A DNA stretch of 64,000 nt from NCBI GenBank assembly GCA_032358255.1, contig JAULBX010029710.1, positions 62,001 through 126,000 of the forward strand, given 5' to 3'. Every line of letters begins with the position of its first letter. The first letter of the stretch is position 1. The translations under genes were made by a program, and so were the position numbers. Shown here one piece after another: positions 1 through 12,001 of the stretch. The DNA is from Heterotrichella gracilis. Taxonomy: Eukaryota > Sar > Xanthophyceae > Tribonematales > Xanthonemataceae. Under the pieces are notes generated by a model. The model worked only from the letters and a program-made list of their open reading frames with translations, did not search any database and was not told the DNA's origin.

Positions 1-394
1 GTTGGCCCGTCGCAGGGCGTAGAGTGAAGCTGGCTCGGTCACTCGCACTCTCCCTCCCTGTCTTGGAACATGCTTTGCTGTTCAAGCTGCCCTCTGTATG
101 GCATCCGGTTCTACTTGTGAGTCCAATGAACTGCTGGTTGTGCTTTGTCAAAAGACTACTCAGTATGTATCAGGCCGTGTCACAACCCTGGCACATCTGG
201 CCAGGCCAGGTCCAACTTTGCCGCCCACAACCCCAATAGGCGCCCAGTACATATCCCACCACTCAACAACCACCCTTGGACACCACCTGCACCACCCATC
301 TACACTCTACTAGCCAACCACATGCTCTCTTCCAACCCCTAACCCCTCCCATCACGCAGAAACCCAGCCTGGCCTACCCACGTGCAGCGCCGCA
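1..394. other. Sequence upstream of the lipase gene
   Basis: No gene is recognised here. The stretch is presumably 5' untranslated or promoter sequence, or an early intron of the lipase gene. A possible splice acceptor (cgtgcag) lies about ten bases before the ATG I chose, so an upstream exon remains possible. Confidence 0.3.
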
Positions 395-3300
395 ATGGCC
401 AGCCCACCCCCCTCCAGCACCCCCGCCAGCCCCGCCATGCCCCCCCCCGGCCCCTGCTGCACCCGTGGCCAGGTGGAGGCCATACGCGAGGCCCTGGCAG
501 CCATGGAGGGCAGCGGCAGCTCCATACAAATACGGCTGGCGCAGGGCCTGAAGCTGAGCATGAAGGCGTTCTACGCCAAGCCCCTCAAGATGGCGGACAG
601 CAGGATAGAGGAGGGGGCGGTGCTGGAAGGTGAGGGCACGGAGGGTGGGGTGGGAGGGGCTTTATCCACCAGGGATTGGGCAGCGGCAGCAGATTTCCCA
701 GGGTTGCGGCTCGTCCCCTGCTGCTGCTTTGTGGCTGGGTATGCGTGTGAGTGTGACGGCATTACCGGCACAACCCTGTCAGTTGCAGGAGACGCGCGTG
801 GCCCCACAGCACCATGCGCCCTGCCCTGTAACCCTTCCTGACACCGCCCCCCTTCCCCCCTGCCAGGCGACCCCTCCCGCTCCGACCACCAGGTGTCGCT
901 GCGCCTGGGCTGGATCCCGCAGGAGTACAAGCTGATACTGGCATTCAAGGTGAGGAGGGATGGGGGCAGCCTGCTTGGGGATGGTCACCTGGCGGCGTGT
1001 GAGTGCATGCGTGCGTGTTGAGTGCCTCCTCCTGTGATGTTGCTTGTATTGGGAATTGACACGTAGTCAGTCTTTGGGTCCTGGGTGGGGTCGTCTGGTA
1101 AAAGTAGTGGGACCTACGTACGTGGCATCAGCAAGGCATTAGTGCGGGCACTCGATGAAAGCAAAGGCAGCTGATCTGCAACTGTATCGGCGTCTGGATG
1201 CTCTGTTGGAAGTTACCACCCCTTGCTGGCTGTGCATACCACTCTGTGCACCCTACTTTCCCCTCCTACTCCCCCCGCACTTTCCCCCCCTCCCCCAGGG
1301 CGTGACCAGTGAGTGGGCCTACATCCAGTCCAGCCTGGGCGACACAGTCAACCCCGCGTGGATGCACAGCGTGTGCCATGATGCAGCCATCCACTCCTAC
1401 TTCGACGATGTCTTCACCCCCTTGGTGGAGGGCAGGCGGGGGCAGCCGGGGCTGGCACAGGCTGTGCGGGACCTCATTGGTGGGTGGGGGGGATGGGGGT
1501 GCAGCATGTGTGAGCTGGAAAAACTACATTGGTTAATCTGAGCATGCTAGTGTGTGCATCTTGGTTGTGGCTGCCTGTGTGGTGCACTGGCAGTAACCTG
1601 TATACAGCTTGCTCCACTTTCCTGTCCACTATCATGTCCAGTGTGAGCACTGGGCACGCTGGGGTGGTGGCGGTCACGACGCTGCTTGGCCTATGTCGGC
1701 TTTGGACCGCTGTGGGCTTGCATTGGTGGACCTACAAGGGCCATGCATACACAGCAGTCAATCAGAGCAACAGGCGCCGAATCGCATTGCTCAACAACTT
1801 ATATGCAAACCCTAAACCCTGAACCTTAATCCCTACACCCAAAACTCAATCATATTGCTCATATCTAATGCGCAAGCCAGGCCCACCGCCCTGCCTTCCT
1901 CACATGCGGTTGCCACCCTTTCTGTTTGCAGGCGACTCCATTCCCCTCTCCATTGTGTGCTGTGGCTACTCGCTGGGCGGTGCGATGGCCATACTGGCCT
2001 CTGTGTGGGCTGGGGTCAACTACATCACCTCAGACGTCAGGTGCATCACGTTCCAATCACCGAGGTAGGCGACCGCTAGGCGCAATTAGTGAGGGGCATT
2101 TGGGCATGGGAAGGCGTGCCTGTGTTCTCGCCATGCAGATGACAAAAAGCAGGTTGACTGGGGCAAGGTGTAGACTACCGTGGTGCTGCGTTAAGCTGGT
2201 TTGGCGAAAATGCCTGCCAGTCGCCCCCCACCCCCCTCCATTCCCTCTCCCATACATGTCTCACAACACCGCTGTCTGTTTCCAGGGTGGGCAACTGCGC
2301 GTTTGGCAAGGTGTTCAAGTGGGTGGTGGGGACCAACTACCGCATCGTGTACCGGGATGGGCCGCTGTTTGGGGCAGAAGAGGAGGTGTATGAGGTGAGG
2401 GGTGGGGTGTATGGAGGGGGGTAACAGGCCTGCTGGGGGGGTAAGGCGGTTGGGGAGGGGGCAGAAGAGGAGGTGTATGAGGTGAGGGGTGGGGGGTGGG
2501 TGGGAGGAAGAGGCATGAGGGGAGTGGGGGGAGTGGAGATAGGGTGTGATGGGGAGGACAGGTGTAGAACATGTACCAAATGGCGCGCAAAGGGGGGGTG
2601 AGCAGGAGGATGATGCGCGAGAGTTGGGGTGTAAATTGGGCATGGATATTTAATGGAGTAGAAGGGGAGTGTAGCGTTTTAAAGAAGCATAATGCATCAT
2701 TCTTATGTCTGTGTCAGGGTGCGACATGTGCAGCCACCGCATCACCCAATTGGCCCATGTTACTGCAGCTGCATTGCAGTTTCATGACCTTGCCCAAAAT
2801 CACGTAGAGCCTCGCGGTTTACCCCGTGTGTCCCACCCCCTAGGTGTGGTGGACTCCTGCAGCATTTATTCGTGTTCCTGATTTAAAGCATGCACCCACA
2901 CTTTGCTGTCCCCGCTTCACCCATGCGCTTCCCTCACTATCACTAGTGCATCTAGTTGAGTCGATCCCCTTGCAAATTCACATACACTATCCATACTCAC
3001 ACAATTGCTCATCCAAATATTCCACCCCCTCAGGTCGACACCCGTGCTTCATCTGGCAGCAAGGTGGATGAGCCGCTCAAACCAGATGCCGTGACAAGGG
3101 AGGGGGTGCAGGAGGACGAGGCGGGGGAGAAGTCGGATCCCAATTGCGCCCCCACCACGCGTGTGTACCAGCTGGTGGTGGAGAGTGCGGGGCTGGTGGC
3201 GGATGTGCCCTACTACGCACAGGTGAGAGGGGAGAGGGTGAGGAAAATGTGGTGCGCTGTGTGCAGGCATTTGGGTATGGGTGGGGGTTTGCCGAAGCTG

Positions 3301-6300
3301 TGTCACATGCAGGAGCTCAAAAAATGGCCTCCCAGGCATGTTTTGGATGCTACTGGGCATTGGGCTTGCTGCAACGAACTAGCATGTCCTTGCCTGGTGT
3401 GATGCTCATGGGTCCTGTGTATTATCACATTACCAACCACATTTTGCATGCAGCAAAAACTATTCAAAATTAAATATATAAAAATACACAAATGAAATAA
3501 TAGTAATGTACAAAATAATTTGTAATGATACTAGATTTACAAGATTTATTTGTAATCATAAAAACACAATCATGAACATAAATTGTACCGATGAATAATC
3601 CCTGTTTTGATGTGCGCCCCTTGCTGCTGCAGGCGTTCCTGCGCGCAGTGGACCCCGAGCTTGTCTTTGCCGCCTCAGACTTTGGAGTCGAGTATGAGCG
3701 CTACCTTGCTGACACCACACCCGCCACACACCCCCTCACCACCCTGACCACAGCCCTTGACAAAGCGGCGCACACAGTGGTGGGCACCCCAGGGCGCTTC
3801 CTCACCCCACCCCCCGGCCCCCTCAAGCCAGACGAGTTCTGGTGCGGGCAGAGCAAGACCGTGACCTACCTGCACCGCCACGCGCACTCGCTGAACGACC
3901 GCAACGCCACCTTCCAAGTGCACAAGCTGACCTATGGGCAGTTCAGGGAGAAGGTGCACTCGCTGCACCAGGGGCATGGCCACGCGGTGGAGGAGCGGGG
4001 GGAGAAGGGGAGGGGCAGGTGGCGGCCGCTGGCATGGGCAGGGGGGTGCTTTGCTCCCAAGGTGAAAGGGGAGGAGTTTGGCACTCCCCAGGTGAAAGGG
4101 GGCAGGGACAGCGCCATGCAGTCTGAAGCAGCCGATGAGGTGGAGGGTGCGCCCTCAGATGCGCCCTCAGGGGAGGCCACTGAGATTGACAACATGCGCC
4201 GGGTGCTGCACGACATGGCGGGGGCCAGCGGGGAGAACGGGGAGAATGGCAGCAGCGGGCACGGGAGTGGCAGCAATGGGGAGGTGCGCGGGGACTGGCC
4301 GGAGTATGTGTTCCCTGCCGCACCGCCAGGTGGCGCCCCCTCAAGCTCCGCCTCAGACCCCACCGACTCAGCCATGGAGTCATCACACGAGGACCATGCC
4401 GCAGACGGGGAAGCAACCAGCGAGGAGCCCCACCCCCCGCATCTGTCCTCCATGCACGCCTCCTCCGACGGCAGCCTTGGCAGCACCAGCAGCAGCCGCT
4501 ACCGCAACCTGGTGGAGCTGGAAAACGCGCAGGGGCTGTTCATCAGCAGATCGGGCCAGCCCGCGCAGCTAGGCACCCTGACCCGCATGCTGGTCACCGC
4601 CAAGGTGCGGCCTGCGCTGGTGGGTGCGCGCGCAGCCTACCACGGGCAGGCGCTGTTCAGGGAGCGCACGGGGATCAGGAACGCGGTGGAGGTGGTGGAC
4701 GCGCGCTTTGGAACCCATGCCTACGTGGGGTGGGTGGCGCCCGGCACCGCTGTGTTTGCGTTCAGGGGCACGTCAAACAGCAAGGACGCGCGACAGGTGC
4801 GGGAATTGAGGCAGTGGGCTGGGTGGTGCGGGGTAGCCTGGTGCAGTAGTGTTATTATAGGCTGTTGGAACATGCAATATGGGCGCTTTTGTTTCCTTCG
4901 CATGTTGCAACTGGTGGACATGTGCAGCCACAGCACCATCCCTACAACCCTTGCATGTAGTGGAATGGCCATGCAGCAAGTAGAGGCATCCTGCTGCAAG
5001 CTATAACTTCAGCTCCGCTGCGCACACTCACCCGTGCACCTCCCTTGTCCTTGCCTGCAGGACCTCAAGGCCATGCGCGGCCAGGTGCCCTTCCTGCCAT
5101 CCAAGTTCAGCGGTGCGCGTGTGCACATAGGCTTCCTGCAGCAGTTCAACGCAGTGGTGGACCCCTCCGACCCCACCAAGCACATAGGCGCGGTGCTGGA
5201 TGGGCTGCGCGGGGACCAGGAGGTGCTCAAGGTGGTGTGCACGGGGCACAGCCTGGGGGGGGGGCTGGCCACACTGGGTGAGTGAGGGGTGGGGGCTCCA
5301 ATCTCAGCTGGGCACAGTATCTACTTCTTTCCCCTTTTTATTTCCCCCTCTGCCACCCAATGATCGCCAGCATCCTGGCCACATGACCAAGACCATGCCA
5401 TTCGGTTCAGTTGCAATGTGACATTCCCATGTGCCCCTGATGGATGCAGAGCAGGAGCACGACTTTTGGTGTGTCCTACTATCCTATTCACCCCCCGTTC
5501 CCCACCTGCAGCTGCCGCCTGGGCCGCCATGCACTACCCGCTTGCCGACGTGCGCTGCATCACCTTTGGCTCCCCGCGCATGGGCAACACAAAGTTCAAG
5601 GTGGCCTTCCACACCATGGTGGGCACAAGCATACGCGTGGTCAACGGGAGCGACCCAATCCCGGGACTGCCGCCAGCATGGAAGTGAGTAGTTGGGGCAG
5701 TTCAAGGTGGCAATGTTACTCTCGAGGCGTTTCTGAACCCACATAGCGAATTGTGCCCGTGGAAAACAATGATCAATTGCATCCGAATTTCCTTGTCTTT
5801 ACCAACAGCATGCTCTCTTTCCACTTTAATTTATCCATCCAATGACCCTTCTGCCCCTCCTCCAGGTTCACCCACGTGAACAACGCGCTGCTGCTCAACC
5901 GCTCACGCAGCGACTCGCGCAACGACCAGCCAACCATGCGCGCAACCCGCGGCCGCCTGCCCCAGCTCAACCTGTCGGACCACTGGCTCAGCGGCTACGC
6001 GGCAGCTGTGTATGCGCTCATGCCGCCTGACCTGGTTACTGATGAGGAGATCAAGGAGTTTAGGACGGTGAGGGGAGGGGGGGTGATTGGATTGGTGTGG
6101 GGGGAGGGGGGGTCCAAATATGATGTCACTGTTGCTGCACAGCTCTGATTTGGGTTGGGGCGGTTGTGGCGCCCTTGTTGAACATGGTGTCATGTGTGTC
6201 AGGGGTAATTGGCATGTGGTGTGTGTATGGAAGGGCGTGGGCGTGTTGGCTGATTACTCGTGTTCATGCGCATGCTCCGCCAACTGGGGTACTCCCATTT

Positions 6301-6564
6301 TGCTAGGCACCTGACCAAAGCACTGCCCTGCTCCTACTGACTCCCGCTTTGCAATTGTTCCTCCCGCAGGCCATTAAGCTGGATGTGGATCAGGTGGAGG
6401 ACTTTGTGGCTGCGTGCGGCTGCATGCCCTGGCAGACAAAGAAAGGGAGCGGCAACGAAGGCAGCAACGGGGAGGACGACAGCGAGGCAGCAGGGGGGGA
6501 ATTCGATTCTGGTGAGGCTCAGGCTGGGCCACAGCGGGTGCGCAGCGTGGTGATGACGGCATGA
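395..6564 (+). CDS. Tandem class-3 lipase (Lipase_3), 11 exons
   Basis: Predicted triacylglycerol or galactolipid hydrolase with two class-3 lipase domains in one chain of about 959 residues. Phased exons are 395-629, 867-949, 1299-1479, 1932-2064, 2286-2394, 3034-3222, 3633-4796, 5061-5277, 5512-5683, 5866-6067 and 6370-6564. Domain 1 has nucleophile motif GYSLGG (Ser near residue 180), then FQSPRVGN and YRDGP. Domain 2 has FRGTSNS, GHSLGG (Ser about 762), FGSPRMGN, NGSDPIPGLPP (Asp about 818) and LSDHWLSGY (His about 867), a complete Ser-Asp-His triad. No matching Asp-His pair is visible after domain 1. The 1.16-kb exon 7 holds a low-complexity, acidic/Gly/Ser-rich linker between the domains. 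The in-frame ATG at 395 was taken as the start, but an upstream exon is possible. No convincing signal peptide is seen. Confidence 0.85.
2371..2493 (+). repeat. Direct repeat copying an exon end and its splice donor
   Basis: A run of about 37 bases starting GGGGCAGAAGAGG is present at 2371-2407 and again at 2457-2493. The first copy is the last coding bases of lipase exon 5 (GAEEEVYE) plus its gtgagg donor. The second lies in the following intron and so carries a second, equally good donor in the same local context. Confidence 0.85.
3465..3600. other. AT-rich island in lipase intron
   Basis: About 135 bases made almost entirely of A and T inside a strongly GC-rich gene, just before the 3633 exon. 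It holds repeated 'tttgtaat' words. On the minus strand a 29-codon open frame can be read. Organellar origin is possible, but no known gene was recognised. Confidence 0.5.
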
Positions 6565-8422
6565 GGCGGGGTTGGGAATGGGGTGGTGATTGCAGCCACG
6601 GCGCCCAAGGCACTGTGCACATACGCATCATGTGGGTGCATGCTGCTGGACAGACAGCATCCCCACCATGCCCGATCAAGGAGGCAGGGTTGTTTCAGTG
6701 CACAGGAGTTGATATGGTGTAGGAATGGTGCGCGTCCCTGCTGATGCTTGATATTGCGTCAGTAGTTTACATTTACTGAGCTATTCCTTTCAGCATATTC
6801 GGTTATTTCTTAAGCAAGCACTGTCTTCAGATTAGCCAAGGAGGCGCAAGATGTGTTGTACCTTGTGTGGCATGCAAGTGCTTGTGGTTGGCACCATACA
6901 TTGCAACCAGCCTGCTGGCTGCATATAGGCATGGCACCAGTTTGGTGGTGAGATACTGCTGTAATTCAGGCCACAACTGTTGTTCCTTGGCAATGTTTTT
7001 CTTCTACAGATTGCACAGCTGGTAGAGCCATACCCAAAGCTTTTTCCTAGCCCGCAATCAGTTTGCTGCCGGATTGAACAATGCCTTTAGCTTGTTGGTT
7101 TTTTATGATAATATCTGGAGTTGTTTCCCGCTGGTAGCTGGTGTTGACACAGCATGGCTTAGGAGGCGTGCCGTAATGACCCATGCCCATTTCGACGCAA
7201 GCTAAGGACCCTGTTGAGGGTCTTCATAACTATGATTCCGGGTTGGTGCAAACACGCATATGATAATAGCTGGGAGAAGGACTGCTGCTGTTTGAAACCA
7301 AGTTGATGTGCTTCCATCTGCAACGTCAAGTAAAACAAGAAATAGAAAAAGAAATATGATTTGTTTTCAAAACAAAATCCTTTTGTGAAACCTTCAATAT
7401 CCACCAAGGTGGTCTAGCGACGTTTGGCGACCTTGTCTTCAAGGTCCACCTGATACCGACAACAGGCGCGCAATAGTAGCGGCTGTCTTCCCGGTCCAGC
7501 TACCTAGCTACCCTACCACCGCCGCCCATAAGTGCATGACAAGGCAAATGTCTGGCGTGCGTCCAGGCAAGTAGGTCTAGCTTGTCCCGCCCTAGCCACG
7601 GATTGGAGGCAGTGTTTGAAGTCGCAGGCGTGCGTTGCCTGGCTGGCCTAGGAGCAATCGCAAGGTGGGTTGCATAGACTAATATATGCATGCATGTGTG
7701 GTTGCATGCATTAAGTTACCCCGACCACGACAGCCGTACGACGTAATGTGTGGTACATTTGTGCGTTCTCTGGGCTTCTTGTTGTACCAGTGCCGTAGGG
7801 GGGTTGATCTGGGTGAGCACAGGTTAGGGTTGACACCTGTCCTGTCCACCGGGGCCAAAGTTGAGTAAGCACGTGCACCCGTGTGGCCAAGGCCCCAGGT
7901 GATAGTCTTCAAACCCATCAAGCACGGGCATAGCAGAAGTAACCCGGTAATAGCAGCATGTCTATGGTAGGGCAATCCGTTGCTGTGCAAGCACCTGCCT
8001 TTGTGCATGGCCTACCCTACAGGACTGACAACTTATGGGTCCATGGGTCCTCGGTGTGCCCCAAGTGGCCTGTACAAGCACAGCTTCACGATGCTCCTCT
8101 TCTCTTTGTGTGCAGGTTGTGGCCCCTCCTCCTCCTGGTGACCAAACCACACCGGGTCGTCTAACAGCCTGGTGGCAAAACGGTGCCCTACCCCACTCGT
8201 ACCCCAGCTGCCCGCACTGCCCCACAGTCCGCGGTGCACACAGTCAATCTGAGCCTTGGCAGAGCGCGGCGGCACACCACACCGCGCTCCCAGCCAACAA
8301 CACCCCCTAGTGGGCGTGGGAGTCCCCAGCCTTCCTGCTGCGTGCGTGCAAGGAGGGCCTAGACAGCCCCTGCATTGACACCACCACCACCAACCCCCAC
8401 CTGGCACGTTACTGGTCCCATC
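6565..8422. other. Intergenic, lipase to coiled-coil gene
   Basis: No convincing gene was found. A candidate polyadenylation signal TGTAA lies at 6960-6964, about 400 bases after the lipase stop. A short A-rich stretch occurs at about 7330-7395. The last few hundred bases are presumably the promoter and 5' untranslated region of the next gene. Confidence 0.4.
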
Positions 8423-10460
8423 ATGAGTCAGGCCGTCCACCCCTTGCCCGCGGACCCCGCTGATAGCCTGACCACCGCCGAGAGCCTGGATGTTGAGCGG
8501 GAGCATGAGTGGGCGCGGGCTGGGGAGAAGCTGGCCTCACTCAACCTCACGGAGAAGGTGAGGGTGGGGTGGGGGTGGGGGTCACACCGCAGGGATGGGC
8601 CAGGGTGGGGGCGGGTGCAGTGCAAGCAAGGACTGTTGCAACTGCTGGGCAGGGCAAGGTGGTGCCGGGAGTTGATTTGGTGTTTGAACTTAACTGGTAA
8701 CTGTTGCACAGGTCAGGGTATACAGTATGGGCGGTAGGATTGCAAGGCATTGCTCACTTGTCTCACTGGCTGTGCAATTCCTCCCTGCTTCCTCCCCTTG
8801 GTCTCAGCCTGCTGTGCCCCCATGCAGGCACTGGAGGAGAAGGAGAAGCAGCTCAAGGAGTGAGTACACTGGGCAGGGTGGCACGTACTGCCATGGCGCT
8901 GGCGGGCAGCGCCGTGTATAGTGCATGCACACACTGCACCCCGCCTGCTGATACGGGGTCCTAGTGCGTCGCAGCGTGCCATATAATGTGCTTCATGATG
9001 TACTGCATCTACTATGTGCCCATGTGATGTACTGCATCCACCCCTCGGCATCGCCTCCCATCTGAAGTACTGCATCCACCATGCGTTTGCGCTGTGCATG
9101 CTTCAACTGACCACACCGCCCCATGCGTGCCCACCCCCTTCCTGTCCCCTCCCAGTGTGATTGCCAAGAACTACAGCAAGATCAAGGACGTTGAGAAGGA
9201 GCTGAGCGAGCTGCAGCTGCAGCTGCGCCTCACCAGCGGTCCAAAGCGCATGGCCCTGGAGGTGCTGCGCAAGAAGATCGAGACGCACAACGAGAGGGTT
9301 GCGGCGCAGAGGAAGAAGTACCAGGCGGCAAAGAAGGTGGGGGGAAGGGGGGATTCCATTATCATGGTACAGGGTGTTGGTCCTTTTTGGAAACCCGCTG
9401 CATGATATGTTTGGTTGAAGTGGATTCAGTCAAGGGGGCAGGGACTATACGGGTGGTGGGGTGGTGGGTCGACTATGGTAGGGGTGTGGAAGGAGAGAGA
9501 CTCCTTAGTGGAGGTATTGGTACCGGTAGCAAAGAAGGCGCAGGGAATGAAGAAAGGCAGCAGGTACAGAGCGGTGCAGGGTGAATGCTCGGGTTTTGGG
9601 GGCCATCTCGGACATCGCATCATTGAGGGTCAGAATATTGTTTGAAGATATGGTGACTTGATTGCACTGCAACACCCCACTTCCCTGCGCATTGCGTGTC
9701 GTCTGTGCTGACTGTCCCCTGTTGTCCTCCAGGTCAGCGACAGCCTATTAGAGGTGCTGCAGTCGGAGGAGCGGGTGAAGGAGCAGCTGTGCGCCGAGCT
9801 CAACTCCCTGGTGCAGCAGAGCGCGCAGGCGCAGATGGACCGACTGGACATGCTGACGGTCAAGCTCACGCAGCTCAACACAGGCATGCTGCTGTTTGAG
9901 GACGTGCTCACGCACAGCGCCAACGACCCAATGTACAACTCCGTGGCGGCGGCGCGCGCGTTCAACAACCCAACGCAGCCGCGCCAGCACCAGCCGCAGC
10001 CGCAACCTGCAGCACCACCTGCACCGCCACCAGCTGCCACGACAGCGCCTGCGGCTGACGCCTCCAATGGCGAGGCCCCACCCGCCCCAGCAGCCAGCCG
10101 GCAGGGGAGCGGTGCAAAGGCCGCCCCTGTGCGGCCGCGCCCCACCCCGCCTGCCCCCCGGGAGGACAAGGAAGCCACTGCTGCCAGGGCGCGCCATGTG
10201 ATGCTGGCTGCTCCCACTCGTATGCAAGAAAAGAAGGTGCAACAGGTGAGCAGTGTGGGAGGGCAGTGTGCCAGAGGTACACTGGTGTTTTATGCTTTTC
10301 AACCTGCAGGTGCCATGGGAGGTGTGCACGGTAAGATGAGGTGTGCATATTTGTTGTTGCGGATATGACCTGGAGGTGATCCCTGCACCCTGGCCTGCAG
10401 GTTGCCTCCCCTCCCAAGCAGGGGACCACAAGCACCAACCCCTTCACAGGCTTTGACTAG
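8423..10460 (+). CDS. Coiled-coil protein resembling RAB6-interacting golgin (GORAB/DUF662)
   Basis: Protein of about 313 residues from exons 8423-8557, 8828-8859, 9156-9336, 9733-10245, a possible 21-base micro-exon 10310-10330, and 10401-10460; all phases agree. Residues about 46-175 form a long coiled coil: IKDVEKELSELQLQLRL, then GPKRMALEVLRKKIETHNE, then a stretch ending MDRLDMLTVKLTQLN. The order of charged heptads resembles the plant DUF662 (RAB6-interacting golgin) family, which acts at the Golgi. This is similarity of pattern, not a sure assignment. A Pro/Ala/Gln-rich tail of about 100 residues follows. The chain ends STNPFTGFD, and the NPF tripeptide is a known ligand of EH domains in vesicle traffic. 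Confidence 0.7.
9000..9080 (+). repeat. Intronic repeat GTACTGCATC x3
   Basis: The 10-mer GTACTGCATC occurs at 9000-9009, 9029-9038 and 9067-9076 in the intron before the third exon of the coiled-coil gene, each within a similar 'gatgtactgcatccacc' context. This is a small, irregularly spaced tandem expansion. Confidence 0.7.
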
Positions 10461-12001
10461 CGTGCGCAGCGCCATCGCCTCATTGCCACCATTGGATGCC
10501 GTGGCTCACTGGAGGTGACAGAAGCTGCACCGCGAGCGCGCTATCTGCACAGACATCTCTCAGAATATTGGGACAGTGTGAGAGGCGGCAAAGGAGGTTG
10601 CAGGCACATGGCCAGGGGGTCAGGGGATAGGGGGCGTGATCATACCCAGTGGGATGTACCAGCTAGTAGTGGGTGGTAAAGGTGGCAGCACTCTACCGCC
10701 TAAGCACTGCTGCGAAAGTGAATTGGCAGAGATTTTGACAGGGGAAGACCGGTGAGGTGCGCGCTGTTGTCACTTCGGGGGTAGGCACTCTGGATCACTC
10801 TCTTGCCCCAGTGCAAGTTGCAGATTAGCACCGCCATCATGATGACAAAGCCTTGCAGCTACAGCTGACACTGAGTCGCCTGCCGCATTTTCAGGGTTGT
10901 TTTGAGTTCCGGGGTGGGCACTGCACGCTATACTTCATTTTTTTCACAGGTTTGCAGGCGACAGGGCCCCTGTTCCTGTACCATTTGTAGGGTTTGACAG
11001 GTCTCCAATAGGGTTTAGGGTTTTCACCCAGTGCGAGCAACCAGGCCATAACATGTAATGCCACGGTGATATATCATGATATCAAAAAGTAACACGCCCC
11101 ACACCCCTTGTGGCGGCATTGGTGCACCCCGTGCCCGTTGTGCCTCACGTCTGCAACAGTTACTCTTCATAAAAGAGACTGCAATTGCCACCCATGGTCG
11201 CAGATTATGCATGCATGCATGCTTGAAGCAATCCTCGTGGACTGCACGAGGATTGCGGTGGCAGCTACCATGAACCGTACTGCACCTCGGATAGTCACTG
11301 TGGTGGCAGCTAATTAGCCCTCTGCATGGCACATGGATACTCTTCCACAAAAGTGCCGTGCAGAGGGCCAAGTTGTCACCACTATCCGAGGAACAGTAAC
11401 TGTTGATGAGCGTTGGAAGATGGGGATTGGGGAGGGCCATGGCATATTAGTCCATACAAGGCAACTGAGTTTTGCCTGGGACCAGCTTGAGTGACCAGGT
11501 TTGCATGCACCAAATCAATGTTTAATTTGGACCAATCTGGACCACCAGGTGCTGGGGGTAAGCTGGGGGCAGTTTTAGTGGTATAAATTATTTAAATTAC
11601 AATGATTGTGGGCAAGTATACCTGTAGGCCTCCACACAGTTTATGCAATCACACAAGAACATGTATCCACAGTCACTGTGGCTGGAAACTTTGTTGTAAT
11701 TTTTGTAACAGTTAACGCTGCACAACATGCATGCTGAGCCTCACCATCGTGGCCATGCCCACTGTAGCATGTAACATGTATCCTCGGGGTACTCGCCCAG
11801 AATCGATCACGGTGACTTCTGAGCCCTGCGGAAGGGTCCTAGAGGGACCGCTCTTCCACGGCGCCATCATGGCATGAATCATCATGCCATTGGGGCAGCG
11901 CTTGAAGCACCACCACAATCTTACAAGAAGACGTCCGGAAACTTGAAAGAAGACTTTGAAACAAATTCGGATGCCGACGTATGTGATATCCTCAGCCGCA
12001 G
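10461..12001. other. Intergenic between convergent genes
   Basis: Space between the 3' ends of the coiled-coil gene (+) and the hydrolase-like gene (-). It holds a fold-back element at 11154-11405, a telomere-like tagggtttaggg at about 11010, and a TGTAA word near 11702. No coding exon was recognised. Confidence 0.4.
11154..11405. repeat. Fold-back (MITE-like) element with nested inverted repeats
   Basis: A 252-base unit is bounded by an 11-base inverted pair, CAACAGTTACT at 11154-11164 and AGTAACTGTTG at 11395-11405. Inside is a perfect 12-base hairpin (GCAATCCTCGTG, 5-base loop, CACGAGGATTGC) at 11228-11256. A second, longer imperfect hairpin spans 11285-11391, with CCTCGGATAGT outside and GCCCTCTGCATGGCAC (one mismatch) inside. 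This organisation fits a small non-autonomous transposon or fold-back element. I saw no clear target-site duplication and no coding capacity. Confidence 0.6.
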
